A stretch of 64,000 nt of DNA from Comamonas testosteroni (GTDB lineage: Bacteria; Pseudomonadota; Gammaproteobacteria; Burkholderiales; Burkholderiaceae_C), in the NCBI RefSeq assembly GCF_014076415.1, contig NZ_CP043568.1, forward strand, positions 496,001 to 560,000. The letters run 5' to 3'. Below the pieces are notes generated by a model, which was not told the origin of the DNA, made no database searches, and saw only the letters and a program-made list of their open reading frames with translations. Each line of letters starts with the position of its first letter. Positions within the stretch are counted from its first letter, which is position 1. Positions 8,575-17,296 of this stretch are shown one piece after another. The position numbers were made by a program, and so were the translations under genes.

Positions 8575-10863
8575 CTAGATCTGTTTGAGTGCGTCAAGTA
8601 CCTCGCTCTTGGAGAGCAGCTCGCTCATCACCACAGGCGGCTTGCTGGGCAGGTACAGCACGTAGACGGGGACGCCGCTGCGCCCCAGCGATTGCAGTGC
8701 CCGGGTGATGGCCGGGTCCTGGCGTGTCCAGTCGGCGCGCAGCAGCTGCACCTTGTGCTGCTCGAAAGCTGCCAGCACCTCGGCATTGCTCAGCGTGGTG
8801 CGCTTGTTGACCTGGCAGGTCACGCACCAGGCGGCCGTGAAGTCCACAAACACCGGCTGGCCCGAGGTCCGGGCAGACTGAACCTTGTCTGCCGACCAGG
8901 GTTGCCAGAGTTCACCGGCCTGTACCCTGACCTGATCCACAGGCTCGGCCTTGATCAGCGGCAGTGCGTAGTAGGCCACGCCAATGGCCAGCAGCAAGGC
9001 GACGGCGCCGAGGCTGATGCGGCTCTTGCCGCGCAGGCCCAGGGCCCAGATCAGCGCGGCCAGCACCAGCAGCAGCGCCAGCAGGGCCGCAGCGGCATCC
9101 ATGCCGCCCTGATGGCCCAGCACCCAGACCAGCCAGACCACGGTGGCAAACATGGGGAAGGCCATGGCGTGGCGGAAGGTCTGCATCCAGGGCCCGGGGC
9201 GGGGCAGCCAGCTCACGACGGCTGGCACGAAGCTGGCCAGCAGATAGGGCAGGGCCATACCCATGCCAAGTGCGGCAAACACCGTCAGCGCCTGTGCCGC
9301 TGGCATGTCGATGGCAAAGCCCAGCGAGGCACCCATGAAGGGCGCCGTGCAGGGCGATGCGATGGCCACGGCCAGCACGCCGGAGAGAAAGGAGTCCAGC
9401 ATCGGGTTGCGCGCCTGGGCACTGGCAATGCTGCTGGGCAGCAGACTGCCGAACTCGAACCAGCCGGCCAGATTCAGTCCCAGCACGGTGAACAGCGCCG
9501 CCAGCAGCGAGACCACCACGGGCGACTGCAGCTGGAAGCCCCAGCCCAGTTGCTGGCCCGCCGCGCGCAAGCCCAGCAGCAGTGCGCCGAGTGCCACAAA
9601 GGACAGCACCACGCCCGCGGTATAGGCCAGGCCGCCCAGTTTCTGGGCATGGCGGTTCTGGCCATGACCCGAAAACCCCAGTACCTTGATGGCCAGCACA
9701 GGAAACACGCAGGGCATGAGGTTGAGGATCAGGCCACCGATCAAACCGCCCAGCAGGGCCGCCCAGAGGCTGCCTGCACTGGCCGCATTGCCTGCAGGTA
9801 CGGTCTGTGAAGCGGTCTTGTTGGCTTCCAGCGCTGCGGCCAGGGCCGGGGAAACGCCTGCAAGCGCGGGGGCGCTCCAGCGGCCCTGCACGGCCAGTTC
9901 GCTGCGCCAGCCAGCGCTTTCGCCCCGCTCCAGCGCGGCAGCGCGCTCGGCGGGCGGCAAGGCCAGCACCACGGCCAGCTGCGCTGCGGTTTCGCCGCGC
10001 ATATCGGACAGCGGCATGTTCTCGCCCACCCAGACCTCACCGTCCCAGTGCTGCTTCCAGTCCTTGCCCGACTCTGCGGCATGCTTGAAGGTGTCAGCAT
10101 TCTCGGGATAGAACTCCAGTGTCTTGCCCTTCAGGCTGGCGGGCAGTCCGGGTATGCGCAGCGTCACACGGTCGTCGGGCAGGTTCGCGCCTTCGGCCTT
10201 GCCGGACTCGACAAGGGCCTGGCCGCCCTGGCTCAGCGCCTGGGGCTGGCCGGCCTGGGCCTGCACAAAGGCCTGGCTTTGCGGGGCGCTGCTGCCCTGA
10301 ACCGGGATCTGCAGCTGGAAGTTGCCGGACTCGGGAATGCATTCCACGCGGCAGACCAGCCATTCGGCGGCCAGGCCTACGTCCACCATGCCGGAGGCCG
10401 GTGCCTTGAAGTCGGCCGCGACCTTGATGGGTACGGGCAGCAGCACCGTGTCTTCATAGCCATAGTTGACCAGGGGTCCTACGCGCAGCGCATGAGGCAG
10501 TGGCCATGCAATGGGGCCAGCCTCCAGGCCCGGTGGCAGTTGCCACTGCAGCACCGTGGGCAGGCCCGAATCGCCGGCATTCTTCCAATAGGTATGCCAT
10601 TCGGGCTGATGGGTGATCTTCAACCCCAGCCAGAAGACCTCGCCGGCGGTGACGCCCTCGGGAGCCTGGGCCACCAGCTCGGCCTGCACACGCGGCGTCT
10701 GCATGGTGGAGCCACCCGAAGCCGCATTCTTGAGCAGGATCTGCGCGCCGGCACCGGTGGAAAAGGCACAGAACCAGACGGTCAGCGCCAGCATCAGCCA
10801 GAGTGAAAGGCGCTGCGAGAGGCTGCGGGGTCCGGTGGTCAGGGAAGGGGCTTGAGAAGACAT
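8575..10863 (-). CDS. DsbD/ScsB-type thiol:disulfide interchange reductase
   Basis: Transfers electrons from cytoplasmic thioredoxin across the inner membrane to periplasmic disulfide isomerases or peroxide-reducing partners. The start at 10863 gives a signal-anchor (SLWLMLALTVWFCAF) followed by an N-terminal periplasmic domain with a CRVEC cysteine pair. The central membrane domain carries the two transmembrane cysteines in MPCVFPV and SPCTAPF. The C-terminal thioredoxin domain has WCVTCQ, with the CxxC at about residues 680-683. At 762 residues it is longer than classical DsbD, and the N-terminal domain resembles ScsB and related proteins more than E. coli DsbD-alpha. It is divergent from a Bug receptor gene with no cytochrome-maturation genes nearby. 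Confidence 0.85.
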   Translation of the reverse strand: MSSQAPSLTTGPRSLSQRLSLWLMLALTVWFCAFSTGAGAQILLKNAASGGSTMQTPRVQAELVAQAPEGVTAGEVFWLGLKITHQPEWHTYWKNAGDSGLPTVLQWQLPPGLEAGPIAWPLPHALRVGPLVNYGYEDTVLLPVPIKVAADFKAPASGMVDVGLAAEWLVCRVECIPESGNFQLQIPVQGSSAPQSQAFVQAQAGQPQALSQGGQALVESGKAEGANLPDDRVTLRIPGLPASLKGKTLEFYPENADTFKHAAESGKDWKQHWDGEVWVGENMPLSDMRGETAAQLAVVLALPPAERAAALERGESAGWRSELAVQGRWSAPALAGVSPALAAALEANKTASQTVPAGNAASAGSLWAALLGGLIGGLILNLMPCVFPVLAIKVLGFSGHGQNRHAQKLGGLAYTAGVVLSFVALGALLLGLRAAGQQLGWGFQLQSPVVVSLLAALFTVLGLNLAGWFEFGSLLPSSIASAQARNPMLDSFLSGVLAVAIASPCTAPFMGASLGFAIDMPAAQALTVFAALGMGMALPYLLASFVPAVVSWLPRPGPWMQTFRHAMAFPMFATVVWLVWVLGHQGGMDAAAALLALLLVLAALIWALGLRGKSRISLGAVALLLAIGVAYYALPLIKAEPVDQVRVQAGELWQPWSADKVQSARTSGQPVFVDFTAAWCVTCQVNKRTTLSNAEVLAAFEQHKVQLLRADWTRQDPAITRALQSLGRSGVPVYVLYLPSKPPVVMSELLSKSEVLDALKQI

Positions 10864-11067
10864 GGCGGACGGTGGGAGTCTGTGGCGGTGTTTTTGGTTC
10901 CCTGCACGGGGTGGCCGATTGGCAAAACCAATGCTTGCATAGGCGCATGGTATTGGACAGAAGGCGCGGGCGGACTCCATCATGGCCCGGCCAACAAGGC
11001 TCAAACAGCCCGCAGCCGGAGCCGGTCGCAGGAGTCCGTTGCCGGGCAACTACAGGAGACAAGCATT

Positions 11068-12042
11068 ATGGTGAATACCTCACGCCGCCGCTTTCTTGCC
11101 ACCTCAGCTGCCTGTGCTGCCAGCGCGCTGCCCTGGCATGCAGCCGCTGCGCCAGCCTATCCGGACAAGTCGGTACGGGTCATCGTGCCGTTTCCTGCCG
11201 GAGGCACCACGGACGTGGTGGCGAGGCTGACCATGCAAAAGCTCGGCGAAATCACGGGGCAGTCCTTTGTGGTCGACAACAAGGGCGGCGCCAACGGGGT
11301 CATCGGCTCGGAGCTGGCGGCCCGCGCCGCACCCGATGGCTACACGCTGCTGATGAACACGGCGGGAGCGCAGACTCTGAGTCCCGTGCTCTACAAGACC
11401 GGCTACGAGGCGCTGGCCAGCTTCGAGCCCATCAGTCATCTATGCGATGTGGGCTTTGTGGTGATTGCGCGCAAGGACCTGCCCGTCAACAGCATGCAGG
11501 AGCTGATCGCCATGGCCAAGCAAGGCCGGCCGCTGAGCGCCTCCTCGGGCAGCAGCATGATTTCGCTGATCACCGAGCAGTTCAAGAAAGTGCTCGAGGT
11601 GCCCGGCATCGTCAATGCCCAGTACAAGGGCACGGGCCCGCAGATGCAGGCCGTGGTGGCGGGCGAGGTGGACTTCTCGTTCGACTCCTTCACCTCGGTG
11701 GAAATGATTCGCGCGGGCAAGGTCAAGGCCCTGGCCGTGCTGCTGCCCCAGCGGGCCCCGACCTTTTCCCAGGTACCCACGCTGCGCGAGCTGGGCGTCA
11801 GTGGCATGGATTTCAGTTCCTGGTCGGGCCTGCTGGCGCCCAAGGGAACGCCTCAGGACATCGTGGGCTATCTGGCCCAGCAGATGGACAGGATCATGCA
11901 GATGCCCGATGTGCTGGCCAGGCTCGCCGGCTACAACTACCTGCCGCGGCGCAGCACGCCCCAGGAGTTCGGGCGGCTCATCGCCGCCGACCACGAGCGC
12001 TGGACGCGCGTCGTCAAGGAAACGGGCATCACCCTGGGTTAG
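11068..12042 (+). CDS. Bug family periplasmic solute receptor (tripartite tricarboxylate transporter type)
   Basis: Periplasmic binding protein of the Bug/TctC family, which binds carboxylates or aromatic acids. The ATG at 11068 follows AGGAG. The leader has a twin-arginine-like SRRRFLAT sequence and an Ala-rich region, so export by Tat is possible. Family landmarks are present: PDKSVRVIVPFPAGGTTDVV, the VDNKGGANGVIG ligand loop, and a long APDGYTLLMN segment. The product has 324 residues, usual for the family. No TctA/TctB membrane genes are adjacent, so it is an orphan receptor. Its ligand cannot be inferred from context. Confidence 0.88.
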   Translation: MVNTSRRRFLATSAACAASALPWHAAAAPAYPDKSVRVIVPFPAGGTTDVVARLTMQKLGEITGQSFVVDNKGGANGVIGSELAARAAPDGYTLLMNTAGAQTLSPVLYKTGYEALASFEPISHLCDVGFVVIARKDLPVNSMQELIAMAKQGRPLSASSGSSMISLITEQFKKVLEVPGIVNAQYKGTGPQMQAVVAGEVDFSFDSFTSVEMIRAGKVKALAVLLPQRAPTFSQVPTLRELGVSGMDFSSWSGLLAPKGTPQDIVGYLAQQMDRIMQMPDVLARLAGYNYLPRRSTPQEFGRLIAADHERWTRVVKETGITLG

Positions 12043-13669
12043 CGTCGCGCGGTGGCTGCCCCGCATCCGCGGCCAGGGTGGCCACGGTACTGGGCGGCTG
12101 ACCGCCCACCTCGGCAGGGATGGCGATGCGCTCGCAGGGGGCGGCCCGGTCTATCAGCGCATCGCCATCCACTGGGGCCTGTGCTTCGAGTTCCTCTGCC
12201 GCCCGTGCCGGCGCCTCTTTCTCTGCGGGCTGTGCCGGGGCCTGGGCTGCAGCCGGCAGCATGTGCGCCTTGCGCCAGCGGCCCCAGCGGTAATAGGCCA
12301 GCATCATCAGCATGGAGCAGACGGAGCTGATGGGAAAGCTCCACCAGATGGCATCCACGCCCATCACGGGTTGAAGCCAGCGCGCCACGGGAACGCGTAT
12401 GCCCCACATGGCAATTGCCAGAATGAGCACCGGCGCCATGACCGCCCCTGTGGAACGCACCACGCCGGCCAGCACAAAGGTCACGCCGAAGAAGAGAAAG
12501 GATCCTATGGCAATGTGGTTGAGGTGGCGGGCCACCTCCAGCGAAGGACTGCCGCCGGGCAGAAACCAGCCCAGCACATGACGGTCCAGCAGCACGATGA
12601 GGACAATCAGACTGCCCGTCAGCACAAGATTGCCCAGCATGCCGGCATTGGCCGTGGCGCTGACACGCTTCCAGAGCCCTGCCCCCACGTTCTGCGCAGC
12701 CATGGACGAACAGGCCGCGCCTATGGCCATGGCCGGCATCTGCACATAGGTCCACAGTTGCAGCGCGGCGCCATAGGCGGATGCGGTCTGCACGCCATGC
12801 TCGTTGACCATGGAGATCATGGCGATCATGGCCAGCGAGATCATCACGATCTGCACGCCCATGGGCAGGCCCTTGACCACCAGAGTGCGCACAATCGTCA
12901 GATCGGGCTTGAACAGACCGAGCTGCCTGCGACCTATCCATAGCGGATGGCGGCGCAGGCGCAGCCAACCCAGCAGGGCAAAAAAGCTCACGGCATTGGC
13001 AATCAGCGTGGCGACCGCCGAGCCCCGGATGCCCATGCGCGGCACAGGCCCCCAGCCAAAGATCAGCAGAGGGTTGAGCGCCATGTCCAGTGCCACGACG
13101 ACGAGCAGGAACCAGAACGGCGTTCGGGTGTCTCCCGCGCCGCGCAGGGCCGCCGTCACAAAGCTGAACATGAACAGCAGCGGAATGGCCAGAAAGATGA
13201 CCTTGAGATATGCCTCGGCCAGCGGCAGCGCTGCCTCGGGTGTGCTCATCCACTGCATGAGATGGCGCGACAGTGGCCAGCCCAGCAAGGCAATCAGCAG
13301 TGAAACAATACCAAAAAACGTAGCGCTGGTGCCCAGTACACGCTTGGCTTGCGCGATGTTTTTTGCGCCAATGCTCTGGGCAATCAGGATATTGGTTGCC
13401 ATGCTGATGCCGAACACCGCACCGATCAGCGCAAACATCACATTGTTGGCATTGGCGGTGGCCGTGAGCGCGGCCTCGCCCAGGTGACCGCCGACCCAGA
13501 TGGCATTGACCGAGCCGTTGAGCGACTGCAGCACATTGCCGGCCAGAATCGGCAGGGCAAAGACCAGCAAGGTGCTGGCAATCGGGCCCTGGGTCAGGTC
13601 GCGGGTCTGGGGCTTGGAGGTGGCGGTGCGCGCACTCTGGCGCGGGGCGCTTGCGGAGGCTTCGGGCAT
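12029..13669 (-). CDS. MATE family multidrug/metabolite efflux protein
   Basis: A twelve-helix inner-membrane antiporter that exports cationic compounds using a Na+ or H+ gradient. The repeated-half architecture is visible: ALPILAGNVLQSLNGSVNAIWVG in the first half and the related VVKGLPMGVQIVMISLAMIA block in the second. ATG at 13669 is chosen; an in-frame TTG six codons earlier is possible, and neither has a strong ribosome site. The C-terminal 80 residues are hydrophilic and rich in Ala, Glu and Pro (for example APAQPAEKEAPARAAEELEA), an extension beyond the standard fold. The last bases overlap the end of the convergent Bug receptor gene by 14 nucleotides. Confidence 0.88.
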   Translation of the reverse strand: MPEASASAPRQSARTATSKPQTRDLTQGPIASTLLVFALPILAGNVLQSLNGSVNAIWVGGHLGEAALTATANANNVMFALIGAVFGISMATNILIAQSIGAKNIAQAKRVLGTSATFFGIVSLLIALLGWPLSRHLMQWMSTPEAALPLAEAYLKVIFLAIPLLFMFSFVTAALRGAGDTRTPFWFLLVVVALDMALNPLLIFGWGPVPRMGIRGSAVATLIANAVSFFALLGWLRLRRHPLWIGRRQLGLFKPDLTIVRTLVVKGLPMGVQIVMISLAMIAMISMVNEHGVQTASAYGAALQLWTYVQMPAMAIGAACSSMAAQNVGAGLWKRVSATANAGMLGNLVLTGSLIVLIVLLDRHVLGWFLPGGSPSLEVARHLNHIAIGSFLFFGVTFVLAGVVRSTGAVMAPVLILAIAMWGIRVPVARWLQPVMGVDAIWWSFPISSVCSMLMMLAYYRWGRWRKAHMLPAAAQAPAQPAEKEAPARAAEELEAQAPVDGDALIDRAAPCERIAIPAEVGGQPPSTVATLAADAGQPPRDANPG

Positions 13670-13765
13670 CGGGCCATTGTGGGGCAAGTCGTCCGGTTGC
13701 GGATGACGGGAGGCCGGACCGAAGTCGGGAGCGAGACGTGGTTTTGTGGAGCCGGCGCAGCTACG

Positions 13766-14641
13766 ATGATGGTCATGAGCAATACCCCGACCACTCCCGC
13801 AAGCGCGCTTCCCCGCTGGCCGTCACGCTTCTGGGCCCAGGCCTCGGCCCATGACTTTGCCCTGGCCCAGCGCAATGGTCTGGCCGCCGATACCGTGGCC
13901 GTGCTGCCCGTGGCTGCGGTGGAGCAGCATGGGCCGCACCTGCCGCTGTCTGTGGATGTCAGCCTGATAGAGGGCGTCATCGATGCCGCTCTGGCGCAGC
14001 TGCCCGCCGAGCTGCCGGTGCTGTTTCTGCCGCCGCAGAACATCGGCTTTTCGGTCGAGCATACGCACTATGCGGGCACTTTGAGCCTGCAGCCCGCGAC
14101 GCTGATTGCGCTGTGGACGGAGCTGGGCGCCTGCGTGGCGCGCGCCGGCATCAGGAAGCTGCTGCTGCTCAACGGTCATGGCGGCCAGGTCAGCGTGATG
14201 GACATCGTTGCGCGCGAGCTGCGCATCCGGCATGGCCTGCTGGTCTACAGCGCCAGCTGGTTCGGGTTGGTGGACGACGCGGCCAACCAGCAGTTCTGCG
14301 CGCATGAGCACCGCTTCGGCATTCATGGCGGCGAAGTGGAGACATCGATGATGCTGCACCTGGCGCCCGAGACCGTGCATATGGAGCGTGCGCAGAACTT
14401 CGCTTCCAGCTCGGAGCAGCGGGCCGGCAAATACCACTTCATCGGCAATGGCCGCAGCGCCAAGCTGGGTTGGGCCATCGAGGACTACAACCCGGCCGGT
14501 GCCGTGGGCAACTCCGCCGCCGCGACGGCCGAGCGCGGTGCGGCCATGGTGCATTCATCGGCGCAGGGCCTGGTCAGGTTGCTGGGCGAGATTCATGATC
14601 TGCCCCTGAGCACGGTGGGAAACCAGCCGCAGCCGCTTTGA
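13766..14641 (+). CDS. Creatininase family metal-dependent amidohydrolase
   Basis: Member of the creatininase/MftE/FAPy-hydrolase fold, whose known members cleave cyclic amides or peptides with two metal ions. The metal ligands are visible in VEQHGPHLPLSVD, LLLNGHGGQ and HGGEVETSM. The product has 291 residues from 13766; starts at 13769 and 13775 are equally in frame (MMVMSN). It is divergent from the MATE gene and followed by a clean terminator, so it is probably a single-gene unit. No creatine or mycofactocin pathway gene is adjacent, and the substrate is unknown. Confidence 0.82.
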   Translation: MMVMSNTPTTPASALPRWPSRFWAQASAHDFALAQRNGLAADTVAVLPVAAVEQHGPHLPLSVDVSLIEGVIDAALAQLPAELPVLFLPPQNIGFSVEHTHYAGTLSLQPATLIALWTELGACVARAGIRKLLLLNGHGGQVSVMDIVARELRIRHGLLVYSASWFGLVDDAANQQFCAHEHRFGIHGGEVETSMMLHLAPETVHMERAQNFASSSEQRAGKYHFIGNGRSAKLGWAIEDYNPAGAVGNSAAATAERGAAMVHSSAQGLVRLLGEIHDLPLSTVGNQPQPL

Positions 14642-14663
14642 ATTCAGGAGCTTCTTACACAAT

Positions 14664-14697
14664 AACAGCCTGCATTTGAAGGCTGTTTTGTTTTGAA
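14664..14697 (+). terminator. Rho-independent terminator
   Basis: AACAGCCT-GCATTTGA-AGGCTGTT (14664-14687) followed by TTGTTTTG, 23 bases after the creatininase-family stop codon. Confidence 0.75.
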
Positions 14698-14733
14698 AAT
14701 AAATGCTATCAAGCGCTAGAAGCTACTGAAAGC
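14694..14733. repeat. AT-rich mini-repeat, copy b
   Basis: AAATGCTATCAAGCGCTAGA matches the dispersed CTATCAA/AAGCGC element found at five other places. It fills the gap between convergent genes. Confidence 0.5.
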
Positions 14734-14746
14734 ATAGTCCTCGCTG

Positions 14747-15733
14747 TCATTGCTTCGGTATTTTTGCCTGAGCAATCACATCGCCCCAGCGCCTGATTTC
14801 CGATTGCAGCAGCTTGGCGGTCTGCTCTGGCGTGCTGGCCTGGGCCTGCACATTCAGTTCGCGCAGCTTCTTGGCGACCTCGGGGTTGTTGACGGCGGCG
14901 TTGATTTCCTTGTTCAGACGCGCGATCACGGGGGCGGGCGTTTTGGAGGGCGCAGCCAGGGCATTCCACGACGAAGCCACAAAGCCCTTGACGCCGGATT
15001 CCTGGGCCGTGGGCACATTGGGCAGCAGCGGCGAGCGCTTCTCTCCCGTCACCGCGAGCAGGTTCACGGCCTTGGAATTGATCTGGCCCATGATGGGCGT
15101 GAGAATTTCCACGGCTGCATCGATCTGCTTGCCGCGCAGCGCGGTCACCACGGCGGGTGTGCCGTTGAAGGGCACGATCTGCGCATCGATGCCGGCCGTG
15201 GTCTTGAACAGCTCGGCCGCCAGATGCTGGGTGCTGCCCACGTTGATGCTGCCCAGATTCAGCTTGCCGGGATTGGCCTTGGCATAGCTCACCAGCTCGC
15301 CCAGGTTCTTGAAGGGCGACTTGGCATCGGTGATGACGCCAATGTCAAAGTAGCCCAGCGTGGAGATGGGCGTCAGGTCCTTGACCATGTCGAAGGGCAG
15401 GTTGTTGAACAGATTCACCGTGACGGCACTGCCGTTGGACATGAGAAACAAGGTATGTCCGTCGGGCGCAGCCTTGGCCACGGTCTCGGCCGCCACAATA
15501 CCGCCCGCGCTGGGTTTGTTGTCTATGACCACGGGCTGGCCGAGCTGGGTGGACAACTGCTGGGCCACCACACGGGCCGTCACATCGGCCACGCCGCCGG
15601 CCCCGAAGGGCACGACGATGCGGATGGGGCGGTTGGACAGGCCCTCGGCCAGGGCGGTGGCGGCAAATCCGCTCAGCAGGGCAGCCCCCGCTGCGGCGCT
15701 GACCAGGGATTGGGTAAAACTGCGGCGTTTCAT
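14747..15733 (-). CDS. Bug family periplasmic solute receptor
   Basis: Second Bug/TctC receptor of the window. The 328-residue product starts with a Sec-type leader (MKRRSFTQSLVSAAAGAALL, cleavage near ALA at about residue 29). It shows NRPIRIVVPFGAGGVADVTAR, VIDNKPSAGGIVAAE and AAPDGHTLFLMSNG, all family hallmarks. The C-terminal half contains the usual GVKGFVASSWNALAAP segment. It is clearly diverged from the receptor at 11068, so the two are not recent duplicates. Again no TctAB membrane genes are nearby and no ligand can be proposed. Confidence 0.88.
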   Translation of the reverse strand: MKRRSFTQSLVSAAAGAALLSGFAATALAEGLSNRPIRIVVPFGAGGVADVTARVVAQQLSTQLGQPVVIDNKPSAGGIVAAETVAKAAPDGHTLFLMSNGSAVTVNLFNNLPFDMVKDLTPISTLGYFDIGVITDAKSPFKNLGELVSYAKANPGKLNLGSINVGSTQHLAAELFKTTAGIDAQIVPFNGTPAVVTALRGKQIDAAVEILTPIMGQINSKAVNLLAVTGEKRSPLLPNVPTAQESGVKGFVASSWNALAAPSKTPAPVIARLNKEINAAVNNPEVAKKLRELNVQAQASTPEQTAKLLQSEIRRWGDVIAQAKIPKQ

Positions 15734-15834
15734 GCTTGTCCTTCTGTCTGAAACTTTTATTCAGAGAGTGTGCCGCCGAAAAATGCCCAGAGGCAGCAGC
15801 AAAGCGTTCTGTCTGCTATGCCGCACAGGTATGG

Positions 15835-16284
15835 CTAGTTACCGCTTGCTTGCAGGGCAGCCATTCCCCAGTGATGCATGGCCTCGCGCAATATCAGCAG
15901 GGCGGCCGCATGTTCAGCGGTCTGCGGCAGCTGCGGGTCGGCATGGCCGGGCTGTTGAGCTTGGCGTGCCAGCAACTCGAACAGATTCTCGATCGCATCG
16001 CGCGAGGCCTGTGTGGCTTGCGGGTCTGCCGTGGAACTGTGGATCAACTGCCTCAGCAGCGGGTCTGCCGTTTGCAGCATGCTGGCACCTGCAGGCAGCC
16101 AGCGCCCGGCCGGCATGATGGCATCCTCCACATCGGCAATCGCGTTTTCCAGCGTCAGCGCATCGGGCATGTGTTGGCCAAATGCATTGACCAGGGTGGC
16201 AAGGCCTATGGGGATCCGGTGCTGCTGAGGGCCGATGTCGAGCGTCAGTGCCGTATCGCCAAGGCTGAGAAAGATGGAGTCCAT
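15835..16284 (-). CDS. Hypothetical protein, mostly alpha-helical
   Basis: I do not recognise this 149-residue protein. The start at 16284 (MDSIFLSLG) is chosen because the longer frame begins inside the neighbouring gene. The sequence is acidic and Ala/Leu-rich with no signal peptide, membrane segment or metal motif. The N-terminal SLGDTALTLDIGPQQHRIPIG looks like short beta strands, and the rest is helical. It lies 49 bases downstream of the histidine-phosphatase gene on the same strand and may be co-transcribed with it. Confidence 0.55.
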   Translation of the reverse strand: MDSIFLSLGDTALTLDIGPQQHRIPIGLATLVNAFGQHMPDALTLENAIADVEDAIMPAGRWLPAGASMLQTADPLLRQLIHSSTADPQATQASRDAIENLFELLARQAQQPGHADPQLPQTAEHAAALLILREAMHHWGMAALQASGN

Positions 16285-16333
16285 GCCGGCTTTGTAGCAC
16301 TTTGCGTTGGCCGGCTCCGGGTCTGAGGGGTGA

Positions 16334-17011
16334 TCAGGCGGCGGTGACCCAGTCTCTGTACTCGAGCCCATCCAGATGATTGAGCGTGTTGAAGCTTTGC
16401 AGCATCAGGCGCTTGGGACTGATGCTGAACTCGGTCACGGCAATATTGCGCAGCCGCATATTGAGGGCGATGGTCACCTCGGGGGCGGTGCCAAGCACCT
16501 GGCCCACGGCAGTGGAGATGGGGCCGCCGCTGCTGACCAGCAGCACGTTGCGGCCGCTGTGCTGGTGACGTATCTCCTCGAGCACCTGGTGTACTCCATC
16601 CGCAAAACCGTTCCAGTCAGGCATGCCGACCGGGCTGATGGTACCTCCCATCCATTGCGCCAGCGCGTCGCACAGCAGGCGGAAATGATGGCGGTACAGC
16701 TCGGGTGTATCGGGCCTGGGCAGAGGAGCCGGGTGGATGGCGCGCAGCAGGGCTTCGCTGTCGTACTCGTTGAGTCCGGGCCGGCTTTGTGCCTCGGTGC
16801 TGGAAGCGCTTCCCAGGCCCTGGACGATGCCGGCCAGCGTCTGCTGATGGCGCTTGAGCGTGCCTGCATAGACGGCATCGAACTTCATACCTCGCTCACG
16901 CCAGTACTCGCCAAGACGCACGGCCTGATCCTGGCCGCGTGGGCTGAGCTGGTCGTAATCATCCGCGCCAAACGAGGCCTGGCCATGGCGCACAAGGTAG
17001 AGGTTTCCCAT
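16334..17011 (-). CDS. Histidine phosphatase superfamily (phosphoglycerate mutase-like) protein
   Basis: A cytoplasmic phosphatase-like enzyme of 225 residues that works through a phospho-histidine. The catalytic LVRHGQAS motif lies at residues 6-13. The second-half histidine should be in the VLLVSSGGPIS segment, where the usual SHG is replaced by SSGG, which may reduce or change activity. The rest of the fold is intact. Upstream is the divergent iron transporter with its Fur box. The substrate is unknown. Confidence 0.75.
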   Translation of the reverse strand: MGNLYLVRHGQASFGADDYDQLSPRGQDQAVRLGEYWRERGMKFDAVYAGTLKRHQQTLAGIVQGLGSASSTEAQSRPGLNEYDSEALLRAIHPAPLPRPDTPELYRHHFRLLCDALAQWMGGTISPVGMPDWNGFADGVHQVLEEIRHQHSGRNVLLVSSGGPISTAVGQVLGTAPEVTIALNMRLRNIAVTEFSISPKRLMLQSFNTLNHLDGLEYRDWVTAA

Positions 17012-17154
17012 GGCGCCGATGTTGGGCCTTGGCCGCTTGCTGCGCTGTCATGCCTGCGACCAGGTGGCGCTTGGGTGACAGCGGACTGGTTCGCATTTCC
17101 GCATCCCGCATCGGGATTGAGGTGCGGGCATGGCATGGCGCTCGGTTAAGATAG

Positions 17155-17173
17155 TTGAGAGCGATTCTCAAAA
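17155..17173 (+). promoter_or_regulatory. Putative Fur box
   Basis: TTGAGAGCGATTCTCAAAA contains the dyad TGAGA-GCGAT-TCTCA, which resembles the Fur consensus half-sites (GATAAT-like) around a central base. It overlaps the expected promoter of the ferric iron transporter genes, so iron-dependent repression is likely. Confidence 0.65.
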
Positions 17174-17183
17174 ACATAAAAAT

Positions 17184-17270
17184 ACGCTCCGCTTTTGGTA
17201 CTGGTTCACGGGTCTCCTGCGCTTGGCTGGAAGGAGGCTTGTCGGTTTCGAGGCGGAGCGTGTTTTTTTA
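17184..17270 (+). terminator. Terminator-like long hairpin in the 5' leader of the iron transporter
   Basis: ACGCTCCGC (17184-17192) pairs perfectly with GCGGAGCGT (17253-17261), followed by GTTTTTTTA. A smaller CTCCT/AGGAG stem lies inside the loop (17214-17236). An RNA starting shortly after the Fur box would be about 80 nucleotides long with its two ends paired: either an attenuator of fbpA or a separate Fur-controlled small RNA. Which of the two cannot be told here. Confidence 0.55.
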
Positions 17271-17296
17271 TGCCTGTTCACCTTCTGGAGCCCTCC

